This document shows positions 44,851 through 55,536 of a DNA stretch of 58,448 bases, one piece after another. Under the pieces are notes generated by a model, which ran no database searches, had not been told where the DNA came from, and worked only from the letters and a program-made list of their open reading frames with translations. The stretch spans positions 1-58,448 of the forward strand of contig JAEWBB010000010.1 of the NCBI GenBank assembly GCA_023391375.1, written 5' to 3'. Every line of letters begins with the position of its first letter. Position 1 is the stretch's first letter. Made by a program: the position numbers and the translations under genes. Source of the DNA: Pseudomonadota bacterium (GTDB lineage: Bacteria > Pseudomonadota > Alphaproteobacteria > Sphingomonadales > Sphingomonadaceae).

Positions 44851-45822
44851 ATGTCGAAAATCATGCTTGCCGCCGGCGCAGCCGCGCTGGCGATCGCGGC
44901 GCCCGTCCTGGCGCAGAATCACGGTAACGGTGGGGGCCACGGTGGCGGTGGTCACGGCGGCGGGAAACCCGCCCAGCAGCACGGCAATGGCCAGTCCATG
45001 AAGGGGCAGGGCCATGGCGGCGGCAATCCCCATATGGAGGTTCGCGGCAACGGCAACGCCGGCAAGGTCCATGTCGAGGCGCGCGGCAATTCCGGCCACG
45101 GCAATGGCAAGCTCGCCGTGTCGAACGGACATGGTCCGGACAAGGTAGCCAAGGCCGACGTGCGCGACGTGCGCGTCGTCCAGGCCGATCGCGTCTTCCC
45201 GCGCCTTGCCGATCGCGGGCTGGTCAACGGGTGTCCGCCGGGCCTCGCGATGAAGGGTAACGGCTGCATGCCGCCGGGCCAGTACAAGAAGATCGGCGAC
45301 AGCTGGGCCGATGCGGCGCGCGCGCAGGCGCTCGTCGGGCCGTACAGCCAATGGTATCGCGATAACGACCGCTACCTCTACCGGATGGTCGACGGCGTCG
45401 TGTACCAGGTCAACCGGTCGAACAACCTGATCGACGCGCTGATCCCGTACGGCATGCGCGACTACAGCTACTATCCGGTCGGCTATACCTACCCCGACCT
45501 CTACAACAGCTACAACGTGCCCTACGCCTACCGGAACTATTATCCGGACGGCGGCGACTACCTGTATCGCTACGGCGGCAACGCAATCTATTCGATCGAC
45601 CCTCAGACGCAGGCGGTCAATTCGATCGTCTCGCTCCTGGCGGGCGACCTGTCGGTTGGCCAGCGCCTGCCGTCGGGCTACGACGTCTACAACGTGCCGC
45701 TGGCGTACCGTGACCAGTATTACGACACGCCGGACAACTGGTACCGTTACAACGACGGCTACATCTACCGGGTCGATCCGACGACCCAGCTGGTCACCGC
45801 GGTGATCAACGCCCTCGTCTAA
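44851..45822 (+). CDS. Exported protein with Gly/His-rich N-terminus and three tyrosine-rich repeats
   Basis: A 323-residue protein with a signal peptide (MSKIMLAAGAAALAIAAPVL, cleavage after LAQ). Residues 22-60 are glycine/histidine/asparagine-rich (HGGGGHGGGKPAQQHG), possibly metal-binding. The C-terminal half has three related segments of about 30 residues ending in D-x-x-T/N-x-x-x-x-x-I: WYRDNDRYLYRMVDGVVYQV, DYLYRYGGNAIYSIDPQTQA and WYRYNDGYIYRVDPTTQLVT. A second repeat, YNVPYAYRNYY / YNVPLAYRDQYY, links them. It has some similarity in flavour to RcnB-type periplasmic proteins but no sure family. AAAGGAG precedes the ATG. Confidence 0.85.
   Translation: MSKIMLAAGAAALAIAAPVLAQNHGNGGGHGGGGHGGGKPAQQHGNGQSMKGQGHGGGNPHMEVRGNGNAGKVHVEARGNSGHGNGKLAVSNGHGPDKVAKADVRDVRVVQADRVFPRLADRGLVNGCPPGLAMKGNGCMPPGQYKKIGDSWADAARAQALVGPYSQWYRDNDRYLYRMVDGVVYQVNRSNNLIDALIPYGMRDYSYYPVGYTYPDLYNSYNVPYAYRNYYPDGGDYLYRYGGNAIYSIDPQTQAVNSIVSLLAGDLSVGQRLPSGYDVYNVPLAYRDQYYDTPDNWYRYNDGYIYRVDPTTQLVTAVINALV
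45343..45819 (+). repeat. Three tyrosine-rich coding repeats
   Basis: Copies at about 45343-45450, 45541-45645 and 45721-45819 encode (W/Y)-(Y/L)-Y-R-x-x-D/G-x-x-(I/V)-Y-x-(V/I)-(N/D)-x-x-(T/N). They are degenerate at DNA level. Confidence 0.7.
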
Positions 45823-45834
45823 CCCTTCGAAAAC

Positions 45835-45862
45835 ATGGCCGCCGGTCGGTGCCGGCGGCCAT
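45835..45862 (+). terminator. Strong stem-loop between the repeat protein and the fasciclin lipoprotein
   Basis: ATGGCCGCCGG and CCGGCGGCCAT form a perfect 11-bp stem around TCGGTG, followed by CGTTCCCC. It has a weak T-tract, so it may terminate partly. Confidence 0.6.
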
Positions 45863-45891
45863 CGTTCCCCATGGTGATGGAGACCGGACAC

Positions 45892-46443
45892 ATGAAGAAA
45901 TTCCTCCTGCTCGCGGCGGCGACGACCCTCGCCCTTGGCGCGTGTGACAAGAACAAGAACGATGCGGCGGCGCCCACCCCGCAAGCCGAAAAGGCCGCCG
46001 GCGGCGACACGATCGCCAGCGGCATCGACGGCAATTCGAAATTCATGGCGGCGGCCAAGGCGGCCGGCCTCGACGCCACGCTGTCGGGCCCGGGTCCGTA
46101 CACCGTGCTGGTGCCGAACGACGCCGCCTTCGACAAGCTGCCGGCCGGCGCGCTCGACACGCTGATGAAGCCGGAATCGCGCGCCGACCTGACGGCCGTG
46201 CTGACCTACCACATCCTGCCCGGCACGATCCTCGCCGAGGATATCTCGAAGGCGATCGAGCAGGGCAAGGGCTCGGCCAAGCTGCCGACGATGGGCGGCG
46301 GCGAAATCACCGCGACCAAGGAAGGCGACAAGATCGTCCTCGCCGACGCCGCGGGCGGCAAGGCGACCGTGACCGAGGCCGACCTCAAGAAGTCGAACGG
46401 CGTCATCCACAACATCGACGGCGTGCTGATGCCGACCAAATAA
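45892..46443 (+). CDS. Fasciclin-domain lipoprotein
   Basis: A 183-residue protein with a lipoprotein signal (LALGAC, cysteine 18) and one fasciclin (FAS1) domain: FMAAAKAAGLDATLSGPGPY, TVLVPNDAAFDKLPAGALDT, AVLTYHILPGTI and SNGVIHNIDGVLMP. FAS1 domains mediate adhesion or protein contacts at the surface. GGAG lies upstream; the start at 45892 was chosen because it opens the signal peptide. Confidence 0.94.
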   Translation: MKKFLLLAAATTLALGACDKNKNDAAAPTPQAEKAAGGDTIASGIDGNSKFMAAAKAAGLDATLSGPGPYTVLVPNDAAFDKLPAGALDTLMKPESRADLTAVLTYHILPGTILAEDISKAIEQGKGSAKLPTMGGGEITATKEGDKIVLADAAGGKATVTEADLKKSNGVIHNIDGVLMPTK

Positions 46444-46464
46444 GGTCGTCCGCGCCGTATTTCG

Positions 46465-46494
46465 AAGGGGTGCCCCGCCCGGGGCGCCCTTTCA
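46465..46494 (+). terminator. Rho-independent terminator after the fasciclin gene
   Basis: AAGGGGTGCCCCG pairs with CGGGGCGCCCTT (two wobbles) around a CC loop, followed by TTT. It lies 22 bp after the stop. Confidence 0.75.
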
Positions 46495-46561
46495 TGTATC
46501 CGCCCTGCAATAGGGCCGCGAAATCGCCCGCTTTCCCACTGGCCAGCCGCCTTCGCCTCGC

Positions 46562-46567
46562 TATAAC
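46562..46567 (+). promoter_or_regulatory. Candidate -10 element for dnaN
   Basis: TATAAC lies 37 bp before the dnaN ATG. No convincing -35 was seen at standard spacing. Confidence 0.3.
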
Positions 46568-46603
46568 GGAGGGCGAACAGCTTGGCAGGGGCAAGAGACT
46601 ACC

Positions 46604-47707
46604 ATGAAAGCGACGATTGAGCGGGCGACCCTTCTGAAGAGCCTCGGGCACGTCCAGTCGGTGGTGGAGCGGCGCAACACCATTCCGATCCTCTCCAACG
46701 TCCTGATGGAAGCGCGCGAGGACGGTTCGATCCGCCTGATGGCAACCGACCTCGACCTGCAGGTCGACGAAAGCGTCCCTGCGCAGGTCTCCCAGGCCGG
46801 CGCGACGACGGTCAGCGCCCACACCTTCTTCGACATCGTCCGCAAGCTGCCCGAAGGCAGCCAGGTCGAGATTACCGCCGCCGACGGCAAGATGCAGGTC
46901 GTAGCAGGCCGGTCGCGCTTCAACCTCGCCACGCTGCCGCGCGACGACTTCCCGGTCATTGCCGAGGGCGAGCTGCCGAGCCGCTTCGAGCTTCCGGCGC
47001 AGGTCCTTCGCCAGATCATCGACAAGACCCGCTTCGCCATTTCGAGCGAGGAAACCCGCTATTACCTGATGGGTATCTTCCTCCATGTCGCCGACGACAA
47101 GCTGAAGGCCGCCGCGACCGACGGGCACCGCTTGGCGCGCGTCACGGTCGAAAAGCCGGAAGGCGCGGACGGCATGCCGGACGTCATCATCCCGAAGAAG
47201 TGCGTGCAGGAACTCAGGAAGCTGCTCGATGAGGTCGAGGGCACGGTCGAAGTGTCGCTGTCGTCGACCAAGGTCCGCTTCGGCCTCGGCAGCGCGATCC
47301 TCACCTCCAAGCTGATCGACGGCACCTTCCCCGACTACAACCGGGTCATCCCGACCGGCAACGACAAGCTTCTAAAGCTCGACCCGAAGAGCTTCATGGC
47401 CGGTGTCGACCGCGTCGCGACGATCGCCAGCGAAAAGACCCGCGCGGTCAAGATGGCGGTCGACCGCGACAAGGTGACGCTGAGCGTGACCAGCCCCGAA
47501 AACGGCGTCGCGACCGAGGAGCTGCCGGCGGACTATGGTGCCGACGGGCTCGAAATCGGCTTCAACGCCCGCTACCTCATGGACATCCTCCACGAGATCG
47601 AGGGCGACACGGTCGAGGTCCACCTGGCCGACGCCGCCGCCCCGACGCTGCTTCGCGAAAACGACAAGAGCCAGGCGCTCTACGTCCTGATGCCGATGCG
47701 CGTCTGA
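46604..47707 (+). CDS. dnaN: DNA polymerase III beta sliding clamp
   Basis: Processivity clamp loaded on DNA at replication forks. The 367-residue protein has three clamp folds: MKATIERATLLKSLGHVQSV, LPSRFELPAQVLRQIIDKTR, ITSEKTRAV-type third domain (VDRVATIASEKTRAVKMAVD), and ends YVLMPMRV. No dnaA and no cluster of DnaA boxes lie nearby, so this is not obviously the origin. Confidence 0.98.
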   Translation: MKATIERATLLKSLGHVQSVVERRNTIPILSNVLMEAREDGSIRLMATDLDLQVDESVPAQVSQAGATTVSAHTFFDIVRKLPEGSQVEITAADGKMQVVAGRSRFNLATLPRDDFPVIAEGELPSRFELPAQVLRQIIDKTRFAISSEETRYYLMGIFLHVADDKLKAAATDGHRLARVTVEKPEGADGMPDVIIPKKCVQELRKLLDEVEGTVEVSLSSTKVRFGLGSAILTSKLIDGTFPDYNRVIPTGNDKLLKLDPKSFMAGVDRVATIASEKTRAVKMAVDRDKVTLSVTSPENGVATEELPADYGADGLEIGFNARYLMDILHEIEGDTVEVHLADAAAPTLLRENDKSQALYVLMPMRV

Positions 47708-47716
47708 GCCGCCGAG

Positions 47717-47816
47717 CGGATCGTAAGCGGAGCATAGCGAGCGTCGATCCGTCGAGAGACGGCGAAGGTCGGCCAGCCTGCGCAGCAGGACTGACGGCGC
47801 GAATTCACTTCGCGCC
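47717..47816. other. Cluster of four inverted repeats between dnaN and recF
   Basis: Within 100 bases: CGGATCG (47717) and CGATCCG (47745-47751); CCGTC-GAGA-GACGG (47749-47762); CCTGC-GCA-GCAGG (47777-47789); and GGCGCGAA-TTCAC-TTCGCGCC (47796-47816), all perfect. It looks like a structured RNA or a dispersed repeat element rather than coding DNA. No T-tract marks a normal terminator. Confidence 0.55.
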
Positions 47817-47838
47817 CCGTGCGCCCTATTCCTGATCC

Positions 47839-48894
47839 ATGATCCGCCGCCTGCGCCTCACCGACTTTCGCAACCACGCCGAGGCGTCGCTGGACGTCAG
47901 CGACGGTTTCGTCCTGCTGTCGGGACCGAACGGGGCCGGCAAGACCAACATCCTCGAAGCCGTTTCGCTGCTTGCGCCCGGGCGCGGCCTGCGCGGTGCG
48001 GCGCTGTCGGAAATGGCGCGCTCAGCCGGCGCGGGCGGATTCGGCGTGGCGGCGAATCTAACCGATGCGACCGACATCGCGACCGGCACGCTGGCCACAG
48101 CGCCGGAGCGGCGGCAGGTGCGAATCAACGGCGCGACGGGCGCCGTCAATGCCCTGGCCGAGCGGCTTTCCGTCTTGTGGCTGACCCCGGCGATGGACCG
48201 GCTGTTCAGCGAGAGTGCCGGCGCGCGGCGGCGATTCCTCGACCGGCTGGTCCTCGCGCTGGAGCCCGGCCATGCAACCCATGCCGCGCGCTACGAAGCG
48301 GCGATGCGGGCGCGCAACAAGCTGTTGGCCGAACCCGAGGGCGCCGACGCGTCATGGCTCGCCGCGCTGGAGGCGGGCATGGCCGAACATGGCGACGCTC
48401 TCGCTGCTGCGCGCCAGCGCACGGTGGAGGCGCTGGGCGACCAGCTGGCGCTCGCCGACACCCTCGATTTCCCTGCGGCGATCCTCTCGCTCGACAGATG
48501 GGGGGGCGAGGATCTGTCGGCCGCGCTCCGCCGCAACCGGGGGCGGGACGCGGCGGCGGGCCGGACGACCGAGGGCCCTCACCGACAGGACCTGGGCGTG
48601 GTGCACAAGGCCAAGGCACAGCCGGCAGCGCGCAGTTCGACAGGGGAGCAGAAGGCGCTCCTCATGGGCATCGTGCTCGCACACGCCGACCTCGTCTCCG
48701 AAAGGCGCGGGCAGCCGCCGGTCCTGTTGCTCGACGAGGTGGCCGCCCACCTCGATCCCCAACGCCGGGGCGCGCTATACCGACGGCTGGAAGGACGCGG
48801 CCAGGTCTGGATGACGGGGACCGAGGAAGGCCTGTTCGAGTCGGTCGTCGGCACCCGCTTCCACGTCGAGGCCGGCAGCGTGACCGGCGCCTGA
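47839..48894 (+). CDS. recF: DNA replication and repair protein RecF
   Basis: SMC-like ATPase that loads RecA at gaps. The 351-residue product has Walker A GPNGAGKTNIL, signature SSTGEQKALLMG and Walker B PVLLLDEVAAHLD, plus RRFLDRLVLALEPGHATHAA. It follows dnaN by a 131-bp structured spacer. Confidence 0.96.
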   Translation: MIRRLRLTDFRNHAEASLDVSDGFVLLSGPNGAGKTNILEAVSLLAPGRGLRGAALSEMARSAGAGGFGVAANLTDATDIATGTLATAPERRQVRINGATGAVNALAERLSVLWLTPAMDRLFSESAGARRRFLDRLVLALEPGHATHAARYEAAMRARNKLLAEPEGADASWLAALEAGMAEHGDALAAARQRTVEALGDQLALADTLDFPAAILSLDRWGGEDLSAALRRNRGRDAAAGRTTEGPHRQDLGVVHKAKAQPAARSSTGEQKALLMGIVLAHADLVSERRGQPPVLLLDEVAAHLDPQRRGALYRRLEGRGQVWMTGTEEGLFESVVGTRFHVEAGSVTGA

Positions 48895-49094
48895 CTGGAC
48901 TTTTCCGCCGAAATCCCTATATCGCCCTCACAACATCAGGCGCCGCCCAGCGGCGTGATCGGTCGATGACGACCGGCCCCGGCGCCTCTCGCTGACTCTT
49001 TCAGCTTCCCAAATCACGCGGGGTGCTTCTTTTGAACCCCGTTCGCCTGCGCGATCTTGCGCGGGCGTTCGCCTATCTATTGGAATTTCATCAC
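48895..49094 (+). promoter_or_regulatory. Long spacer and possible structured leader of the DEAD-box helicase
   Basis: TATAT at about 48918 may be a -10. Further on, GGGGT and ACCCC (about 49021-49046) and CCTGCGC/GCGCGGG (about 49046-49066) can pair. No ribosome-binding site of good quality is seen before the ATG at 49095. Length and folding suit a cold-responsive leader, but this is inference. Confidence 0.35.
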
Positions 49095-50714
49095 ATGACC
49101 CAGTTTTCCGACCTCGGCCTGTCGCCGGCGCTGCTCGCCGCGCTCGACGCCAAGGGCTATTCGACCCCGACCCCGATCCAGGCCAAGGCGATTCCGCCGG
49201 TCTTGGCCGGCCGCGACCTCGTCGGCATCGCCCAGACCGGCACCGGCAAGACCGCTGCCTTCGTCCTTCCCTGCCTCGACCGGCTGGTCGCCGCGTCGAC
49301 GAGGAAGCCGGCCAACGGCACGGCGCGCATGCTCGTGCTGGCCCCGACCCGCGAGCTCGCGGCGCAGATCGCCGAGAGCGCGCGCACCTATGCCGCGGGC
49401 CAGCACATCCGCGTCGGCGTGGTGTTCGGCGGCGTGCCGGTGCCGCGTTCGATCCGCGAAGTCGGCCGCGGCCTCGACGTGCTCGTCGCCACGCCCGGCC
49501 GCCTGCTCGACCTCGTCGACCAGGGCGCGCTGAGCCTTCGCAACCTCGAGATCCTCGTACTCGACGAGGCGGACCAGATGCTCGACCTCGGCTTCATCCA
49601 CGACCTGAAGCGGATCGTTCGCGTCATCCCGCAGAAGCGCCAGACCCTGTTCTTCTCGGCCACCATGCCGAAGAGCATCCGCGACCTCGCCGACCGCTAC
49701 TGCCACGATGCCGCCGAGGTCGCTGTCACCCCGGTCGCGACGACGGCCGAGCGGATCGAGCAGGCGGTGACTTTCGTCAATCCGTCGGAAAAGCCGGCGC
49801 TGCTGATCCGCTTCTTCCAGGAAACGGTGATCGACCGCAGCCTCGTCTTCTCGCGCACCAAGCATGGCGCGGACAAGATCGTCCGTACGCTCGCCGGCGC
49901 GGGCATCGAGGCGAGCGCGATCCACGGCAACAAGAGCCAAGCGCAGCGCGAGCGCGCGCTCGGCCTGTTCCGTTCGGGCGAAGTGCCGATCCTGGTCGCG
50001 ACCGACATTGCCGCGCGCGGCATCGACATCCCGGGCGTCAGCCATGTCGTGAACTACGACCTGCCGAACGTGCCCGAGCAATATGTCCACCGCATCGGCC
50101 GCACCGCGCGTGCCGGGCGTGACGGCATCGCCCTGGCCTTCTGCGCCGAGGACGAGCGCCCCTACCTCAAGGACATCGAGAAGCTAACCCGCCAGCGCAT
50201 CCCGCAGCGTCCGCTGCCGGACGACTTTATGGCGACCGTCGCCGAAGTGAAGGCGATGAAGCTGCCCTCGCGCGGTAACGCGGGCGGGGAGCGCGCCAGC
50301 CGCGATCCGCGCTTCGAGCGCGGCGGCGCGGGCAAGTTCGCGCCGCTCGACATGAAGGCCGGCCGCCGTTCGCGCGGCAATCGCCGGGCCGCCGAGAATA
50401 ACCGCAACGAGGGCGGCGCCACCGTGCGCGGCGCTGTGCCGAACCCGCTGCGCGGCGAACGTCCCCAGCGCCACCCGGCGCGTGCCGACGGGCATCCGGC
50501 TCACCGCTCGGAAGGTCCCCGTCAGGGCGGTCAGCGTCACGACGGGCAGCGCCAGGATGGCCAGCGCCGCGAGGGGCAGCGTCGTGACGGACCGCGCCAA
50601 GAAGGCTTCCGTTCAGACGGGCAGCGCCCCGGCGGCGGCCAGCGTCCGGGCGGCGGCTATCGCGGAAACCCGCGTCGCCGCGGCGGTGGCGGCGGAGGCC
50701 GTCCGCAGGCCTAG
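49095..50714 (+). CDS. DEAD-box RNA helicase (RhlE/CsdA-like) with repeat-rich tail
   Basis: ATP-dependent RNA helicase. The 539-residue product has the Q motif (FSDLGLSPALLAAL and TPTPIQ), Walker A AQTGTGKT, PTRELA, DEADQMLDLGF, SAT, and C-terminal VATDIAARGID and HRIGRTARAG. From about residue 400 the tail is basic and Gly/Arg/Gln-rich with GQRxD/E pentapeptide repeats, an RNA-binding type extension. The start at 49095 is family-like; an upstream in-frame TTG start would add 24 residues. It lies between recF and gyrB, unlike the usual dnaN-recF-gyrB order. Confidence 0.94.
   Translation: MTQFSDLGLSPALLAALDAKGYSTPTPIQAKAIPPVLAGRDLVGIAQTGTGKTAAFVLPCLDRLVAASTRKPANGTARMLVLAPTRELAAQIAESARTYAAGQHIRVGVVFGGVPVPRSIREVGRGLDVLVATPGRLLDLVDQGALSLRNLEILVLDEADQMLDLGFIHDLKRIVRVIPQKRQTLFFSATMPKSIRDLADRYCHDAAEVAVTPVATTAERIEQAVTFVNPSEKPALLIRFFQETVIDRSLVFSRTKHGADKIVRTLAGAGIEASAIHGNKSQAQRERALGLFRSGEVPILVATDIAARGIDIPGVSHVVNYDLPNVPEQYVHRIGRTARAGRDGIALAFCAEDERPYLKDIEKLTRQRIPQRPLPDDFMATVAEVKAMKLPSRGNAGGERASRDPRFERGGAGKFAPLDMKAGRRSRGNRRAAENNRNEGGATVRGAVPNPLRGERPQRHPARADGHPAHRSEGPRQGGQRHDGQRQDGQRREGQRRDGPRQEGFRSDGQRPGGGQRPGGGYRGNPRRRGGGGGGRPQA
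50529..50656 (+). repeat. Pentapeptide coding repeats in the helicase tail
   Basis: Seven consecutive units of Gly-(Gln/Pro/Phe)-Arg-x-(Asp/Glu), followed by two GQRPGG units. The DNA repeats of about 15 bases are imperfect. Confidence 0.75.
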
Positions 50715-50740
50715 CCCCGCGTTAGTCGAAAAGCGCCTCT

Positions 50741-50783
50741 CGCGCGTGCGCCCACGCGTACGCGCGCGTTGCGCGGTGCACAC
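50741..50783. other. Alternating purine-pyrimidine tract upstream of gyrB
   Basis: Three runs, 50741-50751, 50753-50769 and 50770-50783, alternate CG, CA and TG with only four interruptions in 43 bases. Such DNA can flip to Z-form under negative supercoiling. It ends 20 bp before the gyrB ATG. Confidence 0.6.
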
Positions 50784-50803
50784 CCCTCCTCTAGAGCAGA
50801 CCC

Positions 50804-53263
<2,460 letters not shown>

Positions 53264-53276
53264 GGAACCGGCGGCG

Positions 53277-54068
53277 ATGGGGAGGGTTGGCGCAGACGTG
53301 ACGTCGCCGACCCTTACCCTCGCCAGCTACAATATGCGCAAGGCCATCGGTCTCGACCGCAAGCGACGGCCGGACCGCATCCTGCACGTGCTGCAGGAGA
53401 TGGACGCCGACGTCGTCGCGCTGCAGGAAGCGGACAAGCGCTTCGGCACGCGGGCCAGCGCGGTGCCCCACGAACTGATCGACGGACACGGCCTCTACAA
53501 GCCGGTAGAATTCGGCGTCTCCCATTCGCGCCTTGCCCATGCTTTCCCATTCGGTGAGCGGATCGAGAGCAAGCTGGGTCTCACCACCCGCAACCTCGGC
53601 TGGCACGGCAATGCGCTCTTGGTGAAGCGCGATATCGAGGTCACCGATGTCGAGGCATTGCACCTGCCCACCCTGGAGCCGCGCGGCGCGGTGATGGCCG
53701 AATTGCGAACCCCCGACGGCAAGGAATTGCGCGTCATCGGCATGCACCTCGACCTGTCGGGCCTGTGGCGCCGGCGGCAGGTGCGGGCGATCATCGACCA
53801 CCTCAATCGCCGCCACCGCGACATGCCGACGGTGATGATGGGCGACACCAACGAATGGCGGCAGGCCAGCGCGTCGATGAAGGCGTTCGGCGACGGCTAC
53901 CGCTCGGCGCCGACCGGGCCGAGCTTCCACAGCCGCCGGCCCGTGGCCACGCTCGACCGCATCCTCGTTTGCAATTCGCTTAAGATCGAAGCGGCGGGCG
54001 TGCACATGAGCGAGGAAGCGAAGAAAGCCAGCGATCACTTGCCCGTCTGGGCGCGAATCGCGCTCTAA
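53277..54068 (+). CDS. Endonuclease/exonuclease/phosphatase family protein
   Basis: A 263-residue EEP-fold enzyme. Catalytic segments: LASYNMRKAIG, VVALQEADKRF, IGMHLDLSGLWRRRQ, MMGDTNEW, TLDRILV and ASDHLPVWARI. Substrate (nucleic acid or phospholipid/phosphoester) unknown. It starts 13 bp after gyrB with GAGGA upstream. Its stop overlaps that of convergent rpoN (CTAA). Confidence 0.88.
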   Translation: MGRVGADVTSPTLTLASYNMRKAIGLDRKRRPDRILHVLQEMDADVVALQEADKRFGTRASAVPHELIDGHGLYKPVEFGVSHSRLAHAFPFGERIESKLGLTTRNLGWHGNALLVKRDIEVTDVEALHLPTLEPRGAVMAELRTPDGKELRVIGMHLDLSGLWRRRQVRAIIDHLNRRHRDMPTVMMGDTNEWRQASASMKAFGDGYRSAPTGPSFHSRRPVATLDRILVCNSLKIEAAGVHMSEEAKKASDHLPVWARIAL

Positions 54069-55519
54069 CGGCCGGCAATCTTCCGCTGCCGGCGGCGCTG
54101 GACCGACGAGCCGAACCCGATCGCTTCCCGATATTTGACCACCGTCCGGCGGGCGATGTCGTAGCCCTTGTCGCCCAACATGGCGGCGATGGCATCGTCG
54201 CTCAACACCTCGACTTCTTCGTCGATGATGCGCTTGATCTCGGCCTTTACGGCCACCGCCGAGGCGCCTTCACCGTCGTCCGACGCCACGCCCGATCCAA
54301 AGAAATATTTCAGCTCGAACAGACCGCGGTCGCAGGCGAGATATTTGTTGGTGGTGACGCGGCTGACGGTGCTTTCGTGCATCTCGATCGCCTCGGCCAC
54401 CTTGGCGAGTGTCAGCGGCTTGAGTGCGGCCACGCCCGTCTCGAAGAAGCCCTGTTGCTGCCGGACGATCTCTTCGCCGACCTTGATCATCGTCTGCGCC
54501 CGCTGGTCGAGCGCCTTCACCAGCCAGTTGGCCGACTGGAGCTTCTCGCTCAGCCACGCGCGACCCGCCTTGTCGCTTGCCGCGCCGGCCTTCAGCTCGC
54601 TGTGATAGCGGCGGTTGACCAGCACGCGGGGCAGGGCGGCGGAGTTAAGTTCGACCCGCCAGCCCTCGCGCGTTTTCGCCACGAACAGGTCAGGGACTGC
54701 GGTCTCCGGTTCTTTCTCGGCGAAGCGGCAGCCGGGCTTAGGGTCGTAAGCCTTCAACTCGCGGACCATGTCGGCGAGGTCCTCCTCGTCAACGCCGCAG
54801 ATGCGCAACAGATCCTTCATCCGCCCCTTGGCGAGGAGATCGAGGTTGGCGATCAGCCGCGCCATCGCCGGATCGTAGCGGTCGGCCGCCTTGGCCTGCA
54901 GCGCGATGCATTCCTCAAGGCTGCGCGCGCCGACACCCGGCGGGTCGAGCGCCTGCACCAATGCCAGCGCCGCTTCGGCCTCCTTCAGGCTCGCGTCGCT
55001 TTCCTCGGCGATTGTGGCCAGCGGCGTATCGAGGTAGCCGGTGTCCCCCAACTCATTGACGATCGCCTCGGCCAGCCTTCCCAGCGTCCCCCCGGTGCCG
55101 TGAAGCTGTTCGAGCAGATGTTCGCACAGCCCGCTTTCGCAAGCGGCCAGGCGGTCGAAGTCGAAGCCCTCGTCGCTGGCATTACCGACGACTTCGCTGG
55201 CCGAATCCCATTCGAGCGCCGCCTCGCGCCAGTCCATGTCGAGCGGGCTGTCGTCAGTGCCGCCGAGTTTGTCGATCAGGGCGTCGGCGCTGGCCGGATC
55301 GGCGGCCTCGTCACCGAACTCGCGGTCCTCGCGCCTGACGACATCGCCTTCGGCCGCCGATCCCGCCGCCTGCAACAACGGGTTGTCGGCCAGCGCTTCG
55401 GCGATTACCGATTCCAGTTCGAGATTGGACAGGGCGAGCAGCTTGATCGCCGCTTGCAACTGCTGGCTCATCACCAGCTGTTGGGAAACGCGGACGTCGA
55501 GGCGTGGGCCGAGCCCCAT
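54065..55519 (-). CDS. rpoN: RNA polymerase sigma-54 factor
   Basis: Sigma factor for promoters needing AAA+ activators. The 484-residue product has region I (RLDVRVSQQLVMSQQLQAAI, then KLLALSNLELESVI), acidic region II, a core-binding domain and the RpoN box ARRTVVKYRE. It lies 17 bp after lptB, as usual in proteobacteria. The usual downstream hpf and ptsN genes are absent. Confidence 0.97.
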   Translation of the reverse strand: MGLGPRLDVRVSQQLVMSQQLQAAIKLLALSNLELESVIAEALADNPLLQAAGSAAEGDVVRREDREFGDEAADPASADALIDKLGGTDDSPLDMDWREAALEWDSASEVVGNASDEGFDFDRLAACESGLCEHLLEQLHGTGGTLGRLAEAIVNELGDTGYLDTPLATIAEESDASLKEAEAALALVQALDPPGVGARSLEECIALQAKAADRYDPAMARLIANLDLLAKGRMKDLLRICGVDEEDLADMVRELKAYDPKPGCRFAEKEPETAVPDLFVAKTREGWRVELNSAALPRVLVNRRYHSELKAGAASDKAGRAWLSEKLQSANWLVKALDQRAQTMIKVGEEIVRQQQGFFETGVAALKPLTLAKVAEAIEMHESTVSRVTTNKYLACDRGLFELKYFFGSGVASDDGEGASAVAVKAEIKRIIDEEVEVLSDDAIAAMLGDKGYDIARRTVVKYREAIGFGSSVQRRRQRKIAGR

Positions 55520-55536
55520 GGTGACGCCCCCGCGCG

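Noticed and set aside
44584..46410. A 608-codon minus-strand frame across the repeat protein and fasciclin genes
   Set aside because: Both plus-strand genes have signal peptides and domain motifs; the antisense product is low-complexity (Arg/Val/Asp-rich).
47717..47816. CRISPR array
   Set aside because: The repeats are inverted and differ from one another; there are no regularly spaced direct repeats.
46444..50803. Replication origin near dnaN-recF-gyrB
   Set aside because: No dnaA gene and no cluster of TTATCCACA-type boxes or AT-rich unwinding region is present.
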